NCBI RefSeq assembly: GCF_902502825.2
Contig: NZ_LR723670.1
Span: 2,604,001-2,668,000 of the forward strand
DNA: 64,000 nucleotides
Direction of reading: 5' to 3'
Origin: Pseudorhizobium flavum
Lineage (GTDB): Bacteria > Pseudomonadota > Alphaproteobacteria > Rhizobiales > Rhizobiaceae
Made by a program: the position numbers and the translations under genes. The notes beneath the pieces were generated by a model. It saw only the letters and a list, made by a program, of their open reading frames with translations, ran no database searches and had not been told where the DNA came from. This document shows, one piece after another, positions 47,908-56,709 of the stretch (positions within the stretch are counted from its first letter, which is position 1; every line of letters starts with the position of its first letter).

Positions 47908-49153
47908 TTTCGATGCCTCCGTCCTTGTTGACGTACCACGTCTGGATGCCGTTATTGTGGTAGATGGAATTCGACCCGCGGACCGATCGCAGCTCGTCCT
48001 TCGTCGGCTGAACAAATCCATCCTCGTCGATGGCACGCGACTGCAGAAACAGTTCAGAACCATCCCAGTCGAATTCGTAGTAGAAACGGTGAAGCGCCTT
48101 CGGCAGGGCCGGCCCGTCAATCCGGGCGGTGTGCCAGTTGCGGCCGCCATCCGTCGTCACGTCGACGCGGTTGATGCGGCCATTCCCGGACCAGGCAAGC
48201 CCGCTGATCACCAGTGGCCCCTTGCCGTGCGTGATGGGCGCCTGCGGGCTGGGATTGGTGATGACGGACTTCACATCCATCACGTAGGTGAAGCGGCGAG
48301 CCTTCCCATTGGGGAGAAGATCCGTGTACTTCGACGTCTCCTCGCGCTGATGCCACGGCTCGTCACCGATCTCCAGCCGGCGCAGCCACTTGACCCACAT
48401 ATTGCCTTCCCAACCGGGAACGACGAGGCGGATCGGGTAGCCCTGCTCGGGACGCAGAGCCTCACCGTTCATGCCGAAGGCGACCATGCAGTCCTCCATC
48501 GCCTTCTCCAGCGGGATGGAGCGCGTCATCGCGGAGGCGTCCGCACCCTCGGCGAGCAGCCACTTGCCCTCCGGCTTGACCCCGGCTTCCTCCAGGATCG
48601 TCCGCAGCGGCACGCCCGTATACATGACGCAATGGATCATGCCATGGGTGTACTGGCAGCCATTGAGCTGCGCGCCCCGCCATTCCATGCCGGAATTGGC
48701 AGCGCATTCCAGGAAGTAGAGCTTGTTTTCGCGCGGAAAACGCTTGAGGTCCGCCATCGTGAAGACGAGCGGCTTCTCGACCATGCCATTGATCATGAGG
48801 CGGTGCTGCGCCGGATCGATTTCTGCAATCCCGCCATGGTGCCGCTCGAAGCAGAGCCCGCTCGGCGTGACAATGCCGTCCAGTTCATGCAGCGGCGTGA
48901 AGTTGACGGAGGAAACCGCATCCGACGTCAGCCAGGGGACGTTCTTGCGAACGACGTGTGCCTCGAACTGCGATGGGGAACCATAGGGACGGGCATCCAC
49001 CCCCTCACCGAGGTAACGGTTCCAGTCCTGGATCTCGGTGATCAGCGGATCGCCGGCTGCGAAGGCGCCGCCTGCGCCCCCCGCGATCGCAGCGCCGCCT
49101 GCAAGCCCTGCTCGCAGGAAGGATCGGCGGGTGGGATTGGTGTCAGATTTCAT
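47891..49153 (-). CDS. soxC: Sulfur dehydrogenase molybdopterin subunit SoxC
   Basis: 420 aa from ATG 49153, preceded by GGGAGGA. A Tat signal (TRRSFLRAGLAGGAAIAGGA) exports the folded protein. The sulfite-oxidase-type core has the molybdenum-ligand cysteine in LYFLECAANSGMEW and the dimerisation domain after about residue 260. With SoxD it removes six electrons from the sulfane sulfur bound to SoxY. Its presence means full oxidation to sulfate rather than storage as sulfur globules. Confidence 0.94.
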   Translation of the reverse strand: MKSDTNPTRRSFLRAGLAGGAAIAGGAGGAFAAGDPLITEIQDWNRYLGEGVDARPYGSPSQFEAHVVRKNVPWLTSDAVSSVNFTPLHELDGIVTPSGLCFERHHGGIAEIDPAQHRLMINGMVEKPLVFTMADLKRFPRENKLYFLECAANSGMEWRGAQLNGCQYTHGMIHCVMYTGVPLRTILEEAGVKPEGKWLLAEGADASAMTRSIPLEKAMEDCMVAFGMNGEALRPEQGYPIRLVVPGWEGNMWVKWLRRLEIGDEPWHQREETSKYTDLLPNGKARRFTYVMDVKSVITNPSPQAPITHGKGPLVISGLAWSGNGRINRVDVTTDGGRNWHTARIDGPALPKALHRFYYEFDWDGSELFLQSRAIDEDGFVQPTKDELRSVRGSNSIYHNNGIQTWYVNKDGGIENVEIS

Positions 49154-49177
49154 CAGTTCCTCCCGAACAGATGACAC

Positions 49178-49187
49178 AGATAAATAT
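49178..49187. promoter_or_regulatory. AGATAAATAT element upstream of soxC, shared with soxX
   Basis: The 10-mer AGATAAATAT (49178-49187), immediately followed by TCAATTTTT, also occurs at 53325-53334 upstream of soxX on the same strand, followed there by GAATTC. The shared motif suggests a common operator, possibly for SoxR, and an internal promoter ahead of soxCD. Confidence 0.45.
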
Positions 49188-49239
49188 TCAATTTTTCCTA
49201 TATATCAGGGCGCGCTACTCCTGCCAATGCGGCATGAGC

Positions 49240-50940
49240 CTAGATTTTGCGGCTTTCCACCTTGACCGACTGATTTTCCTCAACCGTCACGACGGGATTG
49301 CGGGCAAGAAACTCCTCGACCACATCCCAGATTGCCGGCCCTTCAGTTGCCTCGTTGATGGATGCCCAGCCGGCCACCGTATATTCCTTCGACGCCTCGA
49401 TCGGCTCGCCGGTCTTGAGCAGCGTCATTGCGGAAATGCGCGAACCCATCTCGCCTTCCGGATTGATCGCATAGCCCATGCCGCCGACACGGACCATGTC
49501 GCCACCCTGCTGATAGTAGGGATCCTTGTTGAACAGGTTGTCGGCCACGTCCTCCAGCACATCCTTCAGCGTCTGGCCGGTCATCGTGTTACGGTAGGCG
49601 CTGGGATACGTCATCGAACATGCGTTGTGCACATCCTCCACCGTGATCTTCTGGCCGGGCAGCACCGACGTGCCCCAGCGGAAGCCCGGGGAAAGTGAGA
49701 TGTCCGCCTCCCGGACATCGAGCAGGGCCTGGCAGATGAGATCGTCAAAGGTGCCGTTGAAATTGCCCCGGCGGTAAAGCAGGCTCTCCGTGGTGGCCAG
49801 CTCACGCGACAGCTCGGCCTCATAGGGCGCCCGGATGTCGGCGATGAGCTTCGCCATATCGGCGTCCGGCTTGATGACGTCGGAAAAGACCGGGATCAGC
49901 TTGTGGCGATATCCCTTGAGAGCACCATCCTGCACGTCGAGGTCCAGGCGCGTCACGAACTTGCCGTGCGATCCCGACGCGATCAGCAGGGTCTTGCCGA
50001 CGATGACCGGCTCCGGGATCGCGTCATGGGTGTGGCCCGTGAGGATGACATCGATCCCTTCGACACGCGCGGCAAGCGCGCGATCCACGTCGAAGCCGTT
50101 GTGGGAGAGCAGCACGACGATGTCGGCTCCCTCCTCGCGGGCCGCGGCGACATTTTTCGCCACCTCCTCCTCGCGGATGCCGAACGACCAGTTGGGAAAC
50201 ATCCAGCGCGGGTTCGCGATCGGCGTATAGGGGAAGGCCTGACCGATGACGGCAATCTTGGCGCCGCCCTTCTCGAACATCTTGTAGGCCTCGAACGCGG
50301 GCTCGTCCCATTCGGCGTCGAAGATGTTGCTGCCGAGGAAGGGGAACGGCAAGCCGTCGATGATTTCCTGGACTCGCTCCGTGCCGTAGGTGAACTCCCA
50401 GTGTCCGGTCATGGCGTCCGGCGAAAGGCTGTTCATGGCATCGACCATGTCCTGCCCCTTGGTCTGTAGAGAGGTGTAGCTCCCCTGCCACGTATCGCCA
50501 CCGTCCAGAAGAAGCACGTCCTCGCCACGCTCGGCGCGCACCTGCTTCACGATGGTGGCGATCCGATCAAGACCACCCATCTTGCCGTAGGTTCTCGCGA
50601 GCGACAGGAAGTCTTCCGACGTGAAGGCATAGGCTTCCGGAGTGCCCGGCTCGATGCCGTAGAGGTTCAGGAAATCCGCTCCCGAAACATGCGGCGGCAA
50701 GCCGGCGACGCCACCGACGCCGAGGTTGACCGAAGGCTCCCGGAAATAGACGGGCATGAGCTGGGCGTGAATGTCCGTGAGGTGCAGGATTGTGACATTA
50801 CCGAGAGGCTCGAAGGCCAGCAGGTCCTGCTCGGACAGGGACTGTTGCGCCGCGACGCGCGACCACCGGCCGGCAAGGCCGGACCCGAGGATCGCCGACA
50901 GGGCGGCTGCGCCCATGAGCATCTCTCGACGTGAAAACAT
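49240..50940 (-). CDS. soxB: Thiosulfohydrolase SoxB
   Basis: 566 aa. A Tat signal (FSRREMLMGAAALSAILGSG) begins the protein. The dinuclear manganese site is visible in LTDIHAQLMPVYF near residue 56, GDTWQG, MTGHWEFTYG in place of the usual GNHE, and GHTHDAIPEP. It hydrolyses sulfate from SoxY-bound thiosulfonate. Length and domains (metallophosphoesterase plus 5'-nucleotidase C-terminal domain) are normal. The spacer to soxA is 72 nt. Confidence 0.96.
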   Translation of the reverse strand: MFSRREMLMGAAALSAILGSGLAGRWSRVAAQQSLSEQDLLAFEPLGNVTILHLTDIHAQLMPVYFREPSVNLGVGGVAGLPPHVSGADFLNLYGIEPGTPEAYAFTSEDFLSLARTYGKMGGLDRIATIVKQVRAERGEDVLLLDGGDTWQGSYTSLQTKGQDMVDAMNSLSPDAMTGHWEFTYGTERVQEIIDGLPFPFLGSNIFDAEWDEPAFEAYKMFEKGGAKIAVIGQAFPYTPIANPRWMFPNWSFGIREEEVAKNVAAAREEGADIVVLLSHNGFDVDRALAARVEGIDVILTGHTHDAIPEPVIVGKTLLIASGSHGKFVTRLDLDVQDGALKGYRHKLIPVFSDVIKPDADMAKLIADIRAPYEAELSRELATTESLLYRRGNFNGTFDDLICQALLDVREADISLSPGFRWGTSVLPGQKITVEDVHNACSMTYPSAYRNTMTGQTLKDVLEDVADNLFNKDPYYQQGGDMVRVGGMGYAINPEGEMGSRISAMTLLKTGEPIEASKEYTVAGWASINEATEGPAIWDVVEEFLARNPVVTVEENQSVKVESRKI

Positions 50941-51012
50941 TCATGCACTCCTTGGCGGGTGCAGCCCATGCGGCACCCTTACAAAAATGATTTGTGTTTG
51001 TATCGCCACCGA

Positions 51013-51867
51013 CTACTGGCGAACGGCCGGCGTCTCGACGGAGAGGCCGGTTCCACGCCAGGTCACGTAAACTTCCAGCGCCATCAACTCATCGGAGAAT
51101 GCAGCAGGCATCTCGGCACGGGTGTCGCGAATGCAGCCCCGGAAACGGTTATGCAAGGAGACCATGCCGCCGGTATTGAAGCGATAGGTCGGGAAGCCGT
51201 TGTTCTGGCCTTGGCTGAGATGATCCGCCCGGATGTACTTGCCCATGCTCTGTTCGTGGCAGGAGGCACAGGAGAAGTCGAGCTGGCCGGTGCGCGTGTA
51301 ATAGAGCTCCTTGCCCTTGTCCCACCAGGATTGCATCTCGCCTTCCTTGAGGTCGATCGAGACCGGTGTGCCGAGAGACTGGTGCTTGATATAAGTGGTC
51401 AGCGCCACCTGCCCCTCGGCATCGAACTTGTAGGGCTCCGCATCCATCTGTTCGGTGCGACAGTGGTTTATCTGGAGCTCGAGGTTCTTCGGCTTGTTGG
51501 CTGCGGCGTCCCATCTTGGGAAATGCGCGCCAACATCCTTCATCGTTTCCGACGCGTCGTTGTGGCAGGAGGCGCAGGATTTCCCCGCGGTGCCTTCCAC
51601 GGTGTTCCAGATTTCCTCGCCCCGCTCGACCGACAACATGCCTGGATTGGCGAAGGAATCGGCTTCCGTCGCCCGCGTCTCAGCTTCCCGGAACAGCCAG
51701 CCCGACAGCACTTCGTCGAAGGGATGCCCCTCGGGTGCCTTGGCGCGCGTGATGATCGGCGTGCCGTCGATCTCCAGGCTGTCGTCGACCGGGTCGGCAT
51801 AAGCGACCATTGCCAAGCTCGAAATCGATGACATTCCGGCCAGCACCAGGACAGAAATTTTCCTCAT
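51013..51867 (-). CDS. soxA: Dihaem cytochrome SoxA
   Basis: 284 aa from ATG 51867, with a signal peptide (about 1-24). Two CASCH haem sites: one in KSCASCHND and one in FSCASCHEQSMGKY. The modified cysteine that binds the active haem is most likely in RGCIRDTRAEMP. With SoxX it forms the oxidative coupling enzyme that attaches thiosulfate to SoxY. Two haem sites are the usual alphaproteobacterial form. Confidence 0.94.
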   Translation of the reverse strand: MRKISVLVLAGMSSISSLAMVAYADPVDDSLEIDGTPIITRAKAPEGHPFDEVLSGWLFREAETRATEADSFANPGMLSVERGEEIWNTVEGTAGKSCASCHNDASETMKDVGAHFPRWDAAANKPKNLELQINHCRTEQMDAEPYKFDAEGQVALTTYIKHQSLGTPVSIDLKEGEMQSWWDKGKELYYTRTGQLDFSCASCHEQSMGKYIRADHLSQGQNNGFPTYRFNTGGMVSLHNRFRGCIRDTRAEMPAAFSDELMALEVYVTWRGTGLSVETPAVRQ

Positions 51868-51942
51868 CGTTACCCCTCCCAAGATAACACCGCCCTCAGG
51901 CGAACCGGATTGCGAAGCCCGCCGGATTCCGGCGGGCATGTC

Positions 51943-52272
51943 TCAGTTGACGGTGATCTCGTGCTCGTCCGTGTAGACAGAGCCGTCGTCATCGGTCCAG
52001 GTGAACTTGAACGTGCCGCTTTCGCTCACCTTGGCGGTGAACTCGAAATAGGGGTTCGCCGAGATTGCCGGGTCGATGTCGCACGAGAAGACCGGTGCGC
52101 CATTGAACTCGCAGGCGAACTTGTTGATGATCTTGCGCGGGATGACGTTGCCGTCCTTGTCCTTCCGCTGACCCGATTCCATTTCGTGGCTGATCAGGGT
52201 CTTGAGCGAGATCACCTCGCCTGCCTTGGCTTCCTTCGGCACCTTGATCCGCGGCTTTGGTGTTGCTGCCAT
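51943..52272 (-). CDS. soxZ: SoxZ subunit of the sulfur carrier
   Basis: 109 aa. Immunoglobulin-like fold protein binding SoxY; it has no signal peptide and is carried to the periplasm with SoxY by the Tat route. Typical segments are PRIKVPKEAKAGEVISLKTLISHEMESG and GTFKFTWTDDDGS. The gap to soxY is 26 nt. Confidence 0.95.
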   Translation of the reverse strand: MAATPKPRIKVPKEAKAGEVISLKTLISHEMESGQRKDKDGNVIPRKIINKFACEFNGAPVFSCDIDPAISANPYFEFTAKVSESGTFKFTWTDDDGSVYTDEHEITVN

Positions 52273-52298
52273 GTCAATCTACTCCCTTGACGATCCCG

Positions 52299-52748
52299 TC
52301 AGCCGCCGCAGCCGCCGATGGTGACCTTGACTTCCTTCTTGTCCATGAAGACCGAGCCGTCTGCCATCTTGGCGACGGCGATCACGTTCTGCGTCTTCGC
52401 AAGGCGCATGCGAGTGGTGGCTGCCGCAGTTCCGCTCATCGCGGTAAAATGGAAGGTCGCGACGTCTGGGTTGGGGTTGCCGTCTGCAACGAGCAGGACC
52501 GACTCCACCAGATCACCGTCGGTCATCGCGCTTTCCACCTCGACCGACACCGGCACCGTATTGCCGTTCTCCGCAATCTCCGGGGCGGTAAGGGTGATCT
52601 TGCCGGTCTCCGGCTTCTTGCCGCCGGTAAACTCCATGATGAACTTGTCCGTAGCCTCGACATCGGCGAGGGCAATGCGCGTGCCCGCCACCGACATCAG
52701 CGCGAAACCGGCTGAAACGCCGAGCATCTGACGCCTGCTGATACTCAT
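52299..52748 (-). CDS. soxY: Sulfur carrier protein SoxY
   Basis: 149 aa. A Tat signal (SRRQMLGVSAGFALMSVAG) starts the protein and the mobile C-terminal arm GGCGG ends it; its cysteine carries the sulfur intermediates through the pathway. The mature body has the expected immunoglobulin-like strands (TLTAPEIAENGNTVPVSVEVES-like segment). Good start at ATG 52748 after AAGAGGAGAA. Confidence 0.96.
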   Translation of the reverse strand: MSISRRQMLGVSAGFALMSVAGTRIALADVEATDKFIMEFTGGKKPETGKITLTAPEIAENGNTVPVSVEVESAMTDGDLVESVLLVADGNPNPDVATFHFTAMSGTAAATTRMRLAKTQNVIAVAKMADGSVFMDKKEVKVTIGGCGG

Positions 52749-52773
52749 AATTCTTCTCCTCTTTCCGGAAATC

Positions 52774-53238
52774 TCACTCGGGTTCCTTCAGCGTACCGAG
52801 ATACGCGACCACATCTTCGACCTGCTGCGCCGTCAGTATGGTCTTGCCCTCCAGATCCTTGCGGGGGTTGATGCCGTATTCGAGACTGTAGAAGGCAGGC
52901 ATGACGGTTTGCTCTGTGAAGATGTGCTTGGCATTCACGACGATCGCCCGCAGTTCCTCGGCCGACCACCGATCAGCCACACCGTCGAGGGATGGCCCGA
53001 CATTGCCATGGAATTGCTCGCTCTCGAGCGGCGTCACCGCATGACAGGCGAGACAGTTGCCGAGGCCTCGATTGGCGAGCACCTTGGCGCCCTCCTCCGG
53101 GTTGCCCGGCACGCCCGTCAGCGACTGACCAATGCTCATGTCCTCGAATTTCACATCAGTGGGCGCGATGTCGGACGCTATCGCGACCTGCGAGCCGAGA
53201 ACACCGGCCATGGCGGCACAGACGAAGAAGCGATGCAT
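52774..53238 (-). CDS. soxX: Monohaem cytochrome SoxX
   Basis: 154 aa from ATG 53238, with a signal peptide (about 1-22). Single haem site NCLACHAV and the C-terminal distal methionine region VMPAFYSLEYG. Partner of SoxA in the coupling enzyme. The 122-bp spacer to soxW holds an AT-rich element, matching the known second promoter in this position. Confidence 0.93.
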   Translation of the reverse strand: MHRFFVCAAMAGVLGSQVAIASDIAPTDVKFEDMSIGQSLTGVPGNPEEGAKVLANRGLGNCLACHAVTPLESEQFHGNVGPSLDGVADRWSAEELRAIVVNAKHIFTEQTVMPAFYSLEYGINPRKDLEGKTILTAQQVEDVVAYLGTLKEPE

Positions 53239-53324
53239 GTGTCGAGTCCTCCCAAACTCGTCGAACCTGAACGGCGGCTCGAGTCTTGACCGAAACGATA
53301 GCTTCATGCCCTGCAGCTATCAAT

Positions 53325-53340
53325 AGATAAATATGAATTC
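53325..53340. promoter_or_regulatory. AT-rich element upstream of soxX, candidate SoxR operator
   Basis: AGATAAATAT (53325-53334) followed by GAATTC lies 87 nt before soxX. The 10-mer recurs before soxC (49178-49187). The overlapping TATGAATT (53332-53339) differs by one base from the TATGTATT repeated at the soxV/soxS junction. In the related P. salicylatoxidans cluster, SoxR binds this wx spacer. Confidence 0.5.
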
Positions 53341-53360
53341 TTGAATGTTTCTGTCGGCAG

Positions 53361-53951
53361 CTATTCCTCAGCACCCAGCCTGCCCGCTGCCCGCAACTCC
53401 TGGATGATGCGCGCGTGATAGGTCTGGAAGTGCTCGTCCCCCTCGTAGCCCTTCTCGCGCACCCACCGGAACATGTTGAGGAACGTCCATTTCCCGAAGG
53501 CGCCCGGCATGGTCGCAACGGCGGCCTCGCTGACGGGAACATCACCGGTCACCTCCTCGGGGAAAAAGACGATGGTCGGCGTGAAGACATAGCCCCACTT
53601 GCGCGCAGCACTTTTCTCGGTCAGCGTCTCTCCGTCGAGATCCGTCACCTCCTCGTCGCCGAACATGTTGTACTGGACCACCATGAAGTTCGCCTTGATG
53701 TAGTCGCGAACCTCCGGGTCGGAGAGGATCTTCTCGTGCATCTCCCGACAGTAGATGCAGCCGCGCTGTTCGAAGACGATTGCGAGCCGTTTTCCCGCAG
53801 CCTTCGCGTCCGCAACATCTTCCTTGATGTCGCGGAACGTCATCGAGAACCAGTCCTCCTTGTGAAGACCGTCTTCGCCCACAGTCACTGCACGGGCAGG
53901 CAGGCTCGCCACCATGACCGCGAGCAGGGTCAGGCCCAGAAACTTCAACAT
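53361..53951 (-). CDS. soxW: Periplasmic thioredoxin SoxW
   Basis: 196 aa from ATG 53951, with AGAGA upstream. A signal peptide (about 1-21) precedes a thioredoxin-fold domain with the redox site GCIYCREM. Receives electrons from SoxV and passes thiols to Sox proteins. A larger open frame upstream is an artefact of high GC. Its start lies 11 nt after the soxV stop. Confidence 0.9.
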   Translation of the reverse strand: MLKFLGLTLLAVMVASLPARAVTVGEDGLHKEDWFSMTFRDIKEDVADAKAAGKRLAIVFEQRGCIYCREMHEKILSDPEVRDYIKANFMVVQYNMFGDEEVTDLDGETLTEKSAARKWGYVFTPTIVFFPEEVTGDVPVSEAAVATMPGAFGKWTFLNMFRWVREKGYEGDEHFQTYHARIIQELRAAGRLGAEE

Positions 53952-53962
53952 TCTCTCTCCTC

Positions 53963-54697
53963 CTATCCGATGGACTGGAAGACCGGGAAGGTCTCCAGCA
54001 GCCAGAATGCTATCGCCGACATCTGGCCAGTAACGAACAGGATGCCGGTCATGATCAGGAACAGGCCGAGCGCAATCTCCACCTTGCGCATGTGCCTCCG
54101 GAACCGTGCCACCCAGTCCAGAAAGCGGCTGGCGAAGACGGCCGATGCAATGAAGGGAAGGCCGATGCCCAGCGAGTAGGCCGCGAGCAGCAAGCTTCCC
54201 TTTGCCGCCGTCCCCTCCCCGCCCGCGACGAAGAGAATGGCGGCAAGAACCGGGCCGACACAAGGGGTCCAGCCGAAGGCGAAGGCCAGGCCCATGACGA
54301 AGGCACCGGCGAACCCGGCAGGCTTCGACGCCACCTGGACGCGCGCTTCCCTGTAGAGCAGGCCGATCTGGAAGACTTTCAGGAAGTGCAGGCCCATCAG
54401 GATGATGAGGACGCCGGCGATGACGGAGAGCACATCGAAATATTGCGCGATCGTCTTGCCGATGACGCTGGCAGTCGCGCCAAGCGCAACGAAGACCGTT
54501 GAAAAGCCAAGCACGAAGAACACCGCCGACAGCACGATCTGGCGACGTTCGGCTGCACCCGGATTGCTGTCCTTGAGGCGATCAAAGCTCACGCCGGCAA
54601 GCCATGCGAGGTAGGGCGGCACGATGGGCAGCACGCAAGGCGACACAAAGGAGAGAAGCCCCGCCAGGAACGCCCCCCACAGACTGACGTCAAGCAT
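53963..54697 (-). CDS. soxV: CcdA-type thiol transporter SoxV
   Basis: 244 aa with six membrane spans. The two conserved cysteines lie in FVSPCVLPIVPPYLAWLAG and GWTPCVGPVLAAI. Carries reducing power from cytoplasmic thioredoxin to SoxW, and possibly SoxS. The ATG follows GGAGGAAA. Divergent from soxS across a 68-bp spacer carrying a direct repeat. Confidence 0.93.
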   Translation of the reverse strand: MLDVSLWGAFLAGLLSFVSPCVLPIVPPYLAWLAGVSFDRLKDSNPGAAERRQIVLSAVFFVLGFSTVFVALGATASVIGKTIAQYFDVLSVIAGVLIILMGLHFLKVFQIGLLYREARVQVASKPAGFAGAFVMGLAFAFGWTPCVGPVLAAILFVAGGEGTAAKGSLLLAAYSLGIGLPFIASAVFASRFLDWVARFRRHMRKVEIALGLFLIMTGILFVTGQMSAIAFWLLETFPVFQSIG

Positions 54698-54734
54698 GCA
54701 ATTTCCTCCCGAACACGCCGCACTAATGACTGTC

Positions 54735-54761
54735 CTATGTATTCAGAAATTGCTATGTATT
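54735..54761. promoter_or_regulatory. Direct repeat in the soxV / soxS spacer, candidate SoxR operator
   Basis: CTATGTATT occurs twice (54735-54743 and 54753-54761), 18 bp apart, ending 4 nt before the soxS ATG. The reverse complement AATACATA also occurs at 57665-57672 before the SoxH-like gene. In the related Pseudaminobacter cluster SoxR represses from the sv spacer. The element overlaps where a soxS ribosome-binding site would be. Confidence 0.55.
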
Positions 54762-54765
54762 GCAA

Positions 54766-55140
54766 ATGACGCTTTCGATCCCTCACCGCTCAATTCTCCT
54801 GCTGGCACTTCTTTCGGCTCTTGCACTGCCGGTGCAAGCGGATGCCCAGACGCAGCTCATCATGCTGGAGCAGCCGGGCTGCCCCTGGTGCGCAAAGTTC
54901 AACGCCGAGATCGCGCCGGCCTGGCCGCACACTGCAGAAGGCGCGCGCGCACCGCTTCGCCGGGTCGACATCACGCAGCCGTGGCCGGAGGACCTTCCGA
55001 AACTTGAACCGGAGCGGTTCACGCCAACCTTCATCCTCATGGATGACGGCAAGGAAATTGGACGTTTGCGAGGATATCCCGGCGACGAGTTCTTCTGGTT
55101 TCAGATCGGTGAACTCATTGACAGGCTTCCCGAAGACTAG
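54766..55140 (+). CDS. soxS: SoxS periplasmic thiol-disulfide protein
   Basis: 124 aa from ATG 54766 (TTG 54760 is an alternative). A signal peptide (about 1-26) precedes a thioredoxin-like fold with the redox pair in QPGCPWCAKF. SoxS keeps the SoxY cysteine reduced in Paracoccus. No ribosome-binding site is visible because the repeat element abuts the start; translation may be leaderless. The soxR gene follows after 53 nt. Confidence 0.88.
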   Translation: MTLSIPHRSILLLALLSALALPVQADAQTQLIMLEQPGCPWCAKFNAEIAPAWPHTAEGARAPLRRVDITQPWPEDLPKLEPERFTPTFILMDDGKEIGRLRGYPGDEFFWFQIGELIDRLPED

Positions 55141-55193
55141 CTATCCACGAAAACAAGCCGCGGCACCGGAGACGTGACCCCAGGAGCATTCGC

Positions 55194-55550
55194 ATGAGCC
55201 TCCCCAAGTTCAGCACGCTGCAGACGCAGGAGGAGCGGGAGAAGCTCTTTGCCCAGGCGCGCAAGGCCAGCGAACTCTTGAAGGCGCTGTCGCACGAAGA
55301 CCGACTGGTCATCCTCTGCCTTTTGACTGAGGGGGAAAGGTCCGTGTCGGAGCTTGAAGAGATTATGGGCATGACCCAGGCCGCCGTCTCCCAGCAGCTG
55401 GCGCGCCTGCGATTTGATCGACTGGTGAATACGCGCCGGGATGGCCGCGTGATATACTATTCGCTCGCCAGCACGGAAGTCGCCCCGGTTATCGGCACCC
55501 TATACGACCTGTTCTGCGCACCTGTCAGGAATAGCGAAAGCGAAGCCTGA
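55194..55550 (+). CDS. soxR: ArsR-family repressor SoxR
   Basis: 118 aa. Winged helix with recognition region EEIMGMTQAAVSQQLARLRF. Cysteines sit at residues 42 (ILCLL) and 108 (DLFCAP), the same spacing as the sulfide-sensing pair in BigR, suggesting persulfide-driven derepression of sox genes. Located between soxS and soxT as in P. salicylatoxidans. The ATG follows AGGAG. Confidence 0.93.
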   Translation: MSLPKFSTLQTQEEREKLFAQARKASELLKALSHEDRLVILCLLTEGERSVSELEEIMGMTQAAVSQQLARLRFDRLVNTRRDGRVIYYSLASTEVAPVIGTLYDLFCAPVRNSESEA

Positions 55551-55610
55551 CGGCCTCGACAGAGCGGCAATCGCCGAGAAAGGCAGATCGCGGTCTGCAG
55601 GAGGAGTTCG

Positions 55611-56702
55611 ATGGAGGAAATCGCCTCATCAGCCTGGTCCTTGCCGCTGGCTGGCCTGCTCGCCGGCACCCTCCTCGGCTATGTCGCCAGGAGCCAGCGC
55701 TTCTGCACGATGTCGGCACTTGAGCGATACTGGTATGTCGGCGACGGAACCGGCCTGCGCACCTGGATCCTGGCGGCCACCGCGGCGCTGCTGCTCAGCC
55801 AGACGCTGCAGGCACTTCAACTCGCCGCCATCAACGAGAGCTTCTATGTCCATTCTAGCTTTGCCTGGACGGGCGCCATCCTCGGAGGGTTGATGTTCGG
55901 GATGGGCATGGCTCTCGTCGGCACTTGCGGCTTCGGTGCGCTCGTGAGGCTCGGCGGTGGAAGCCTGAGATCCCTCATCGTCCTTCTCGTGCTGGCCGTG
56001 ACTGCCCTTTCAGCCCAGAAGGGACTGATTGCACAGGGGCGGGTCTACATCATCGACAATCTCGCCATCGATTTCGGCTTTGCCGGCGGCCAGTCGCTGG
56101 GTCTGATCGCCAGCTATTTCGCCGGGGTCGATCTCAGCATCCTCGTCACACTCCTGGTGGCGGCACCTCTTCTCTTCTGGATCTTCTCCGATGGCACCTA
56201 TCGACGTCGGCCAAGATCAATCGCAGCCGGTGTCGTGATCGGCGCCATCATCAGCTTCGGCTGGGTCGCCACGACCCTCGCCTCGGAGCAATCTTTCGAG
56301 ATCGTCCAGATCGAGGCTGCCTCTTTCGTCGTTCCGGTTGCCGATACCCTGATGCAGCTGGTGGCGTTTACCGGCACCGTCCCCGACTACGGCGTCGGTC
56401 TCGTCGTCGGCGTGGTACTCGGCTCCACCATCCATGCGTTGGCGCATCACACCGTGCGCTGGGAAGCCTGTGACGATGCCCGCGAACTGGGCAGGCATCT
56501 GTCAGGCGCAGCCTTGATGGGGATCGGAGGCGTGTTTGCGATGGGCTGCACCATCGGTCAAGGCGTCACGGCCGTGTCGGCGTTGGCACTGTCAGCGCCG
56601 CTGGTCTTCATCTCGATCGCATTCGGAGCCCGAGTCGGACTAGCCTACCTGATCGAAGGCTCCGGCCTGGCCGCCTTCCGCTCCAACACCGCCGGAGCCT
56701 GA
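55611..56702 (+). CDS. soxT: YeeE/YedE-family sulfur transporter SoxT
   Basis: 363 aa from ATG 55611 (GGAGGA upstream). Two YeeE repeats of about five spans each with the paired cysteines MALVGTCGFGALVRLGG and GVFAMGCTIGQGVTAV, plus RSQRFCTMSALERYW near the N-terminus. The family carries thiosulfate or sulfur compounds inward through cysteine relays. This is the intact YeeE protein of the window; the second one near 62424 is interrupted. Confidence 0.9.
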   Translation: MEEIASSAWSLPLAGLLAGTLLGYVARSQRFCTMSALERYWYVGDGTGLRTWILAATAALLLSQTLQALQLAAINESFYVHSSFAWTGAILGGLMFGMGMALVGTCGFGALVRLGGGSLRSLIVLLVLAVTALSAQKGLIAQGRVYIIDNLAIDFGFAGGQSLGLIASYFAGVDLSILVTLLVAAPLLFWIFSDGTYRRRPRSIAAGVVIGAIISFGWVATTLASEQSFEIVQIEAASFVVPVADTLMQLVAFTGTVPDYGVGLVVGVVLGSTIHALAHHTVRWEACDDARELGRHLSGAALMGIGGVFAMGCTIGQGVTAVSALALSAPLVFISIAFGARVGLAYLIEGSGLAAFRSNTAGA

Positions 56703-56709
56703 CGGCGGC

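Noticed and set aside
50957..50978. GGGTGC/GCACCC hairpin between soxA and soxB
   Set aside because: Only a 6-bp stem with a 10-nt loop and no T-run; chance occurrence in GC-rich DNA is likely.
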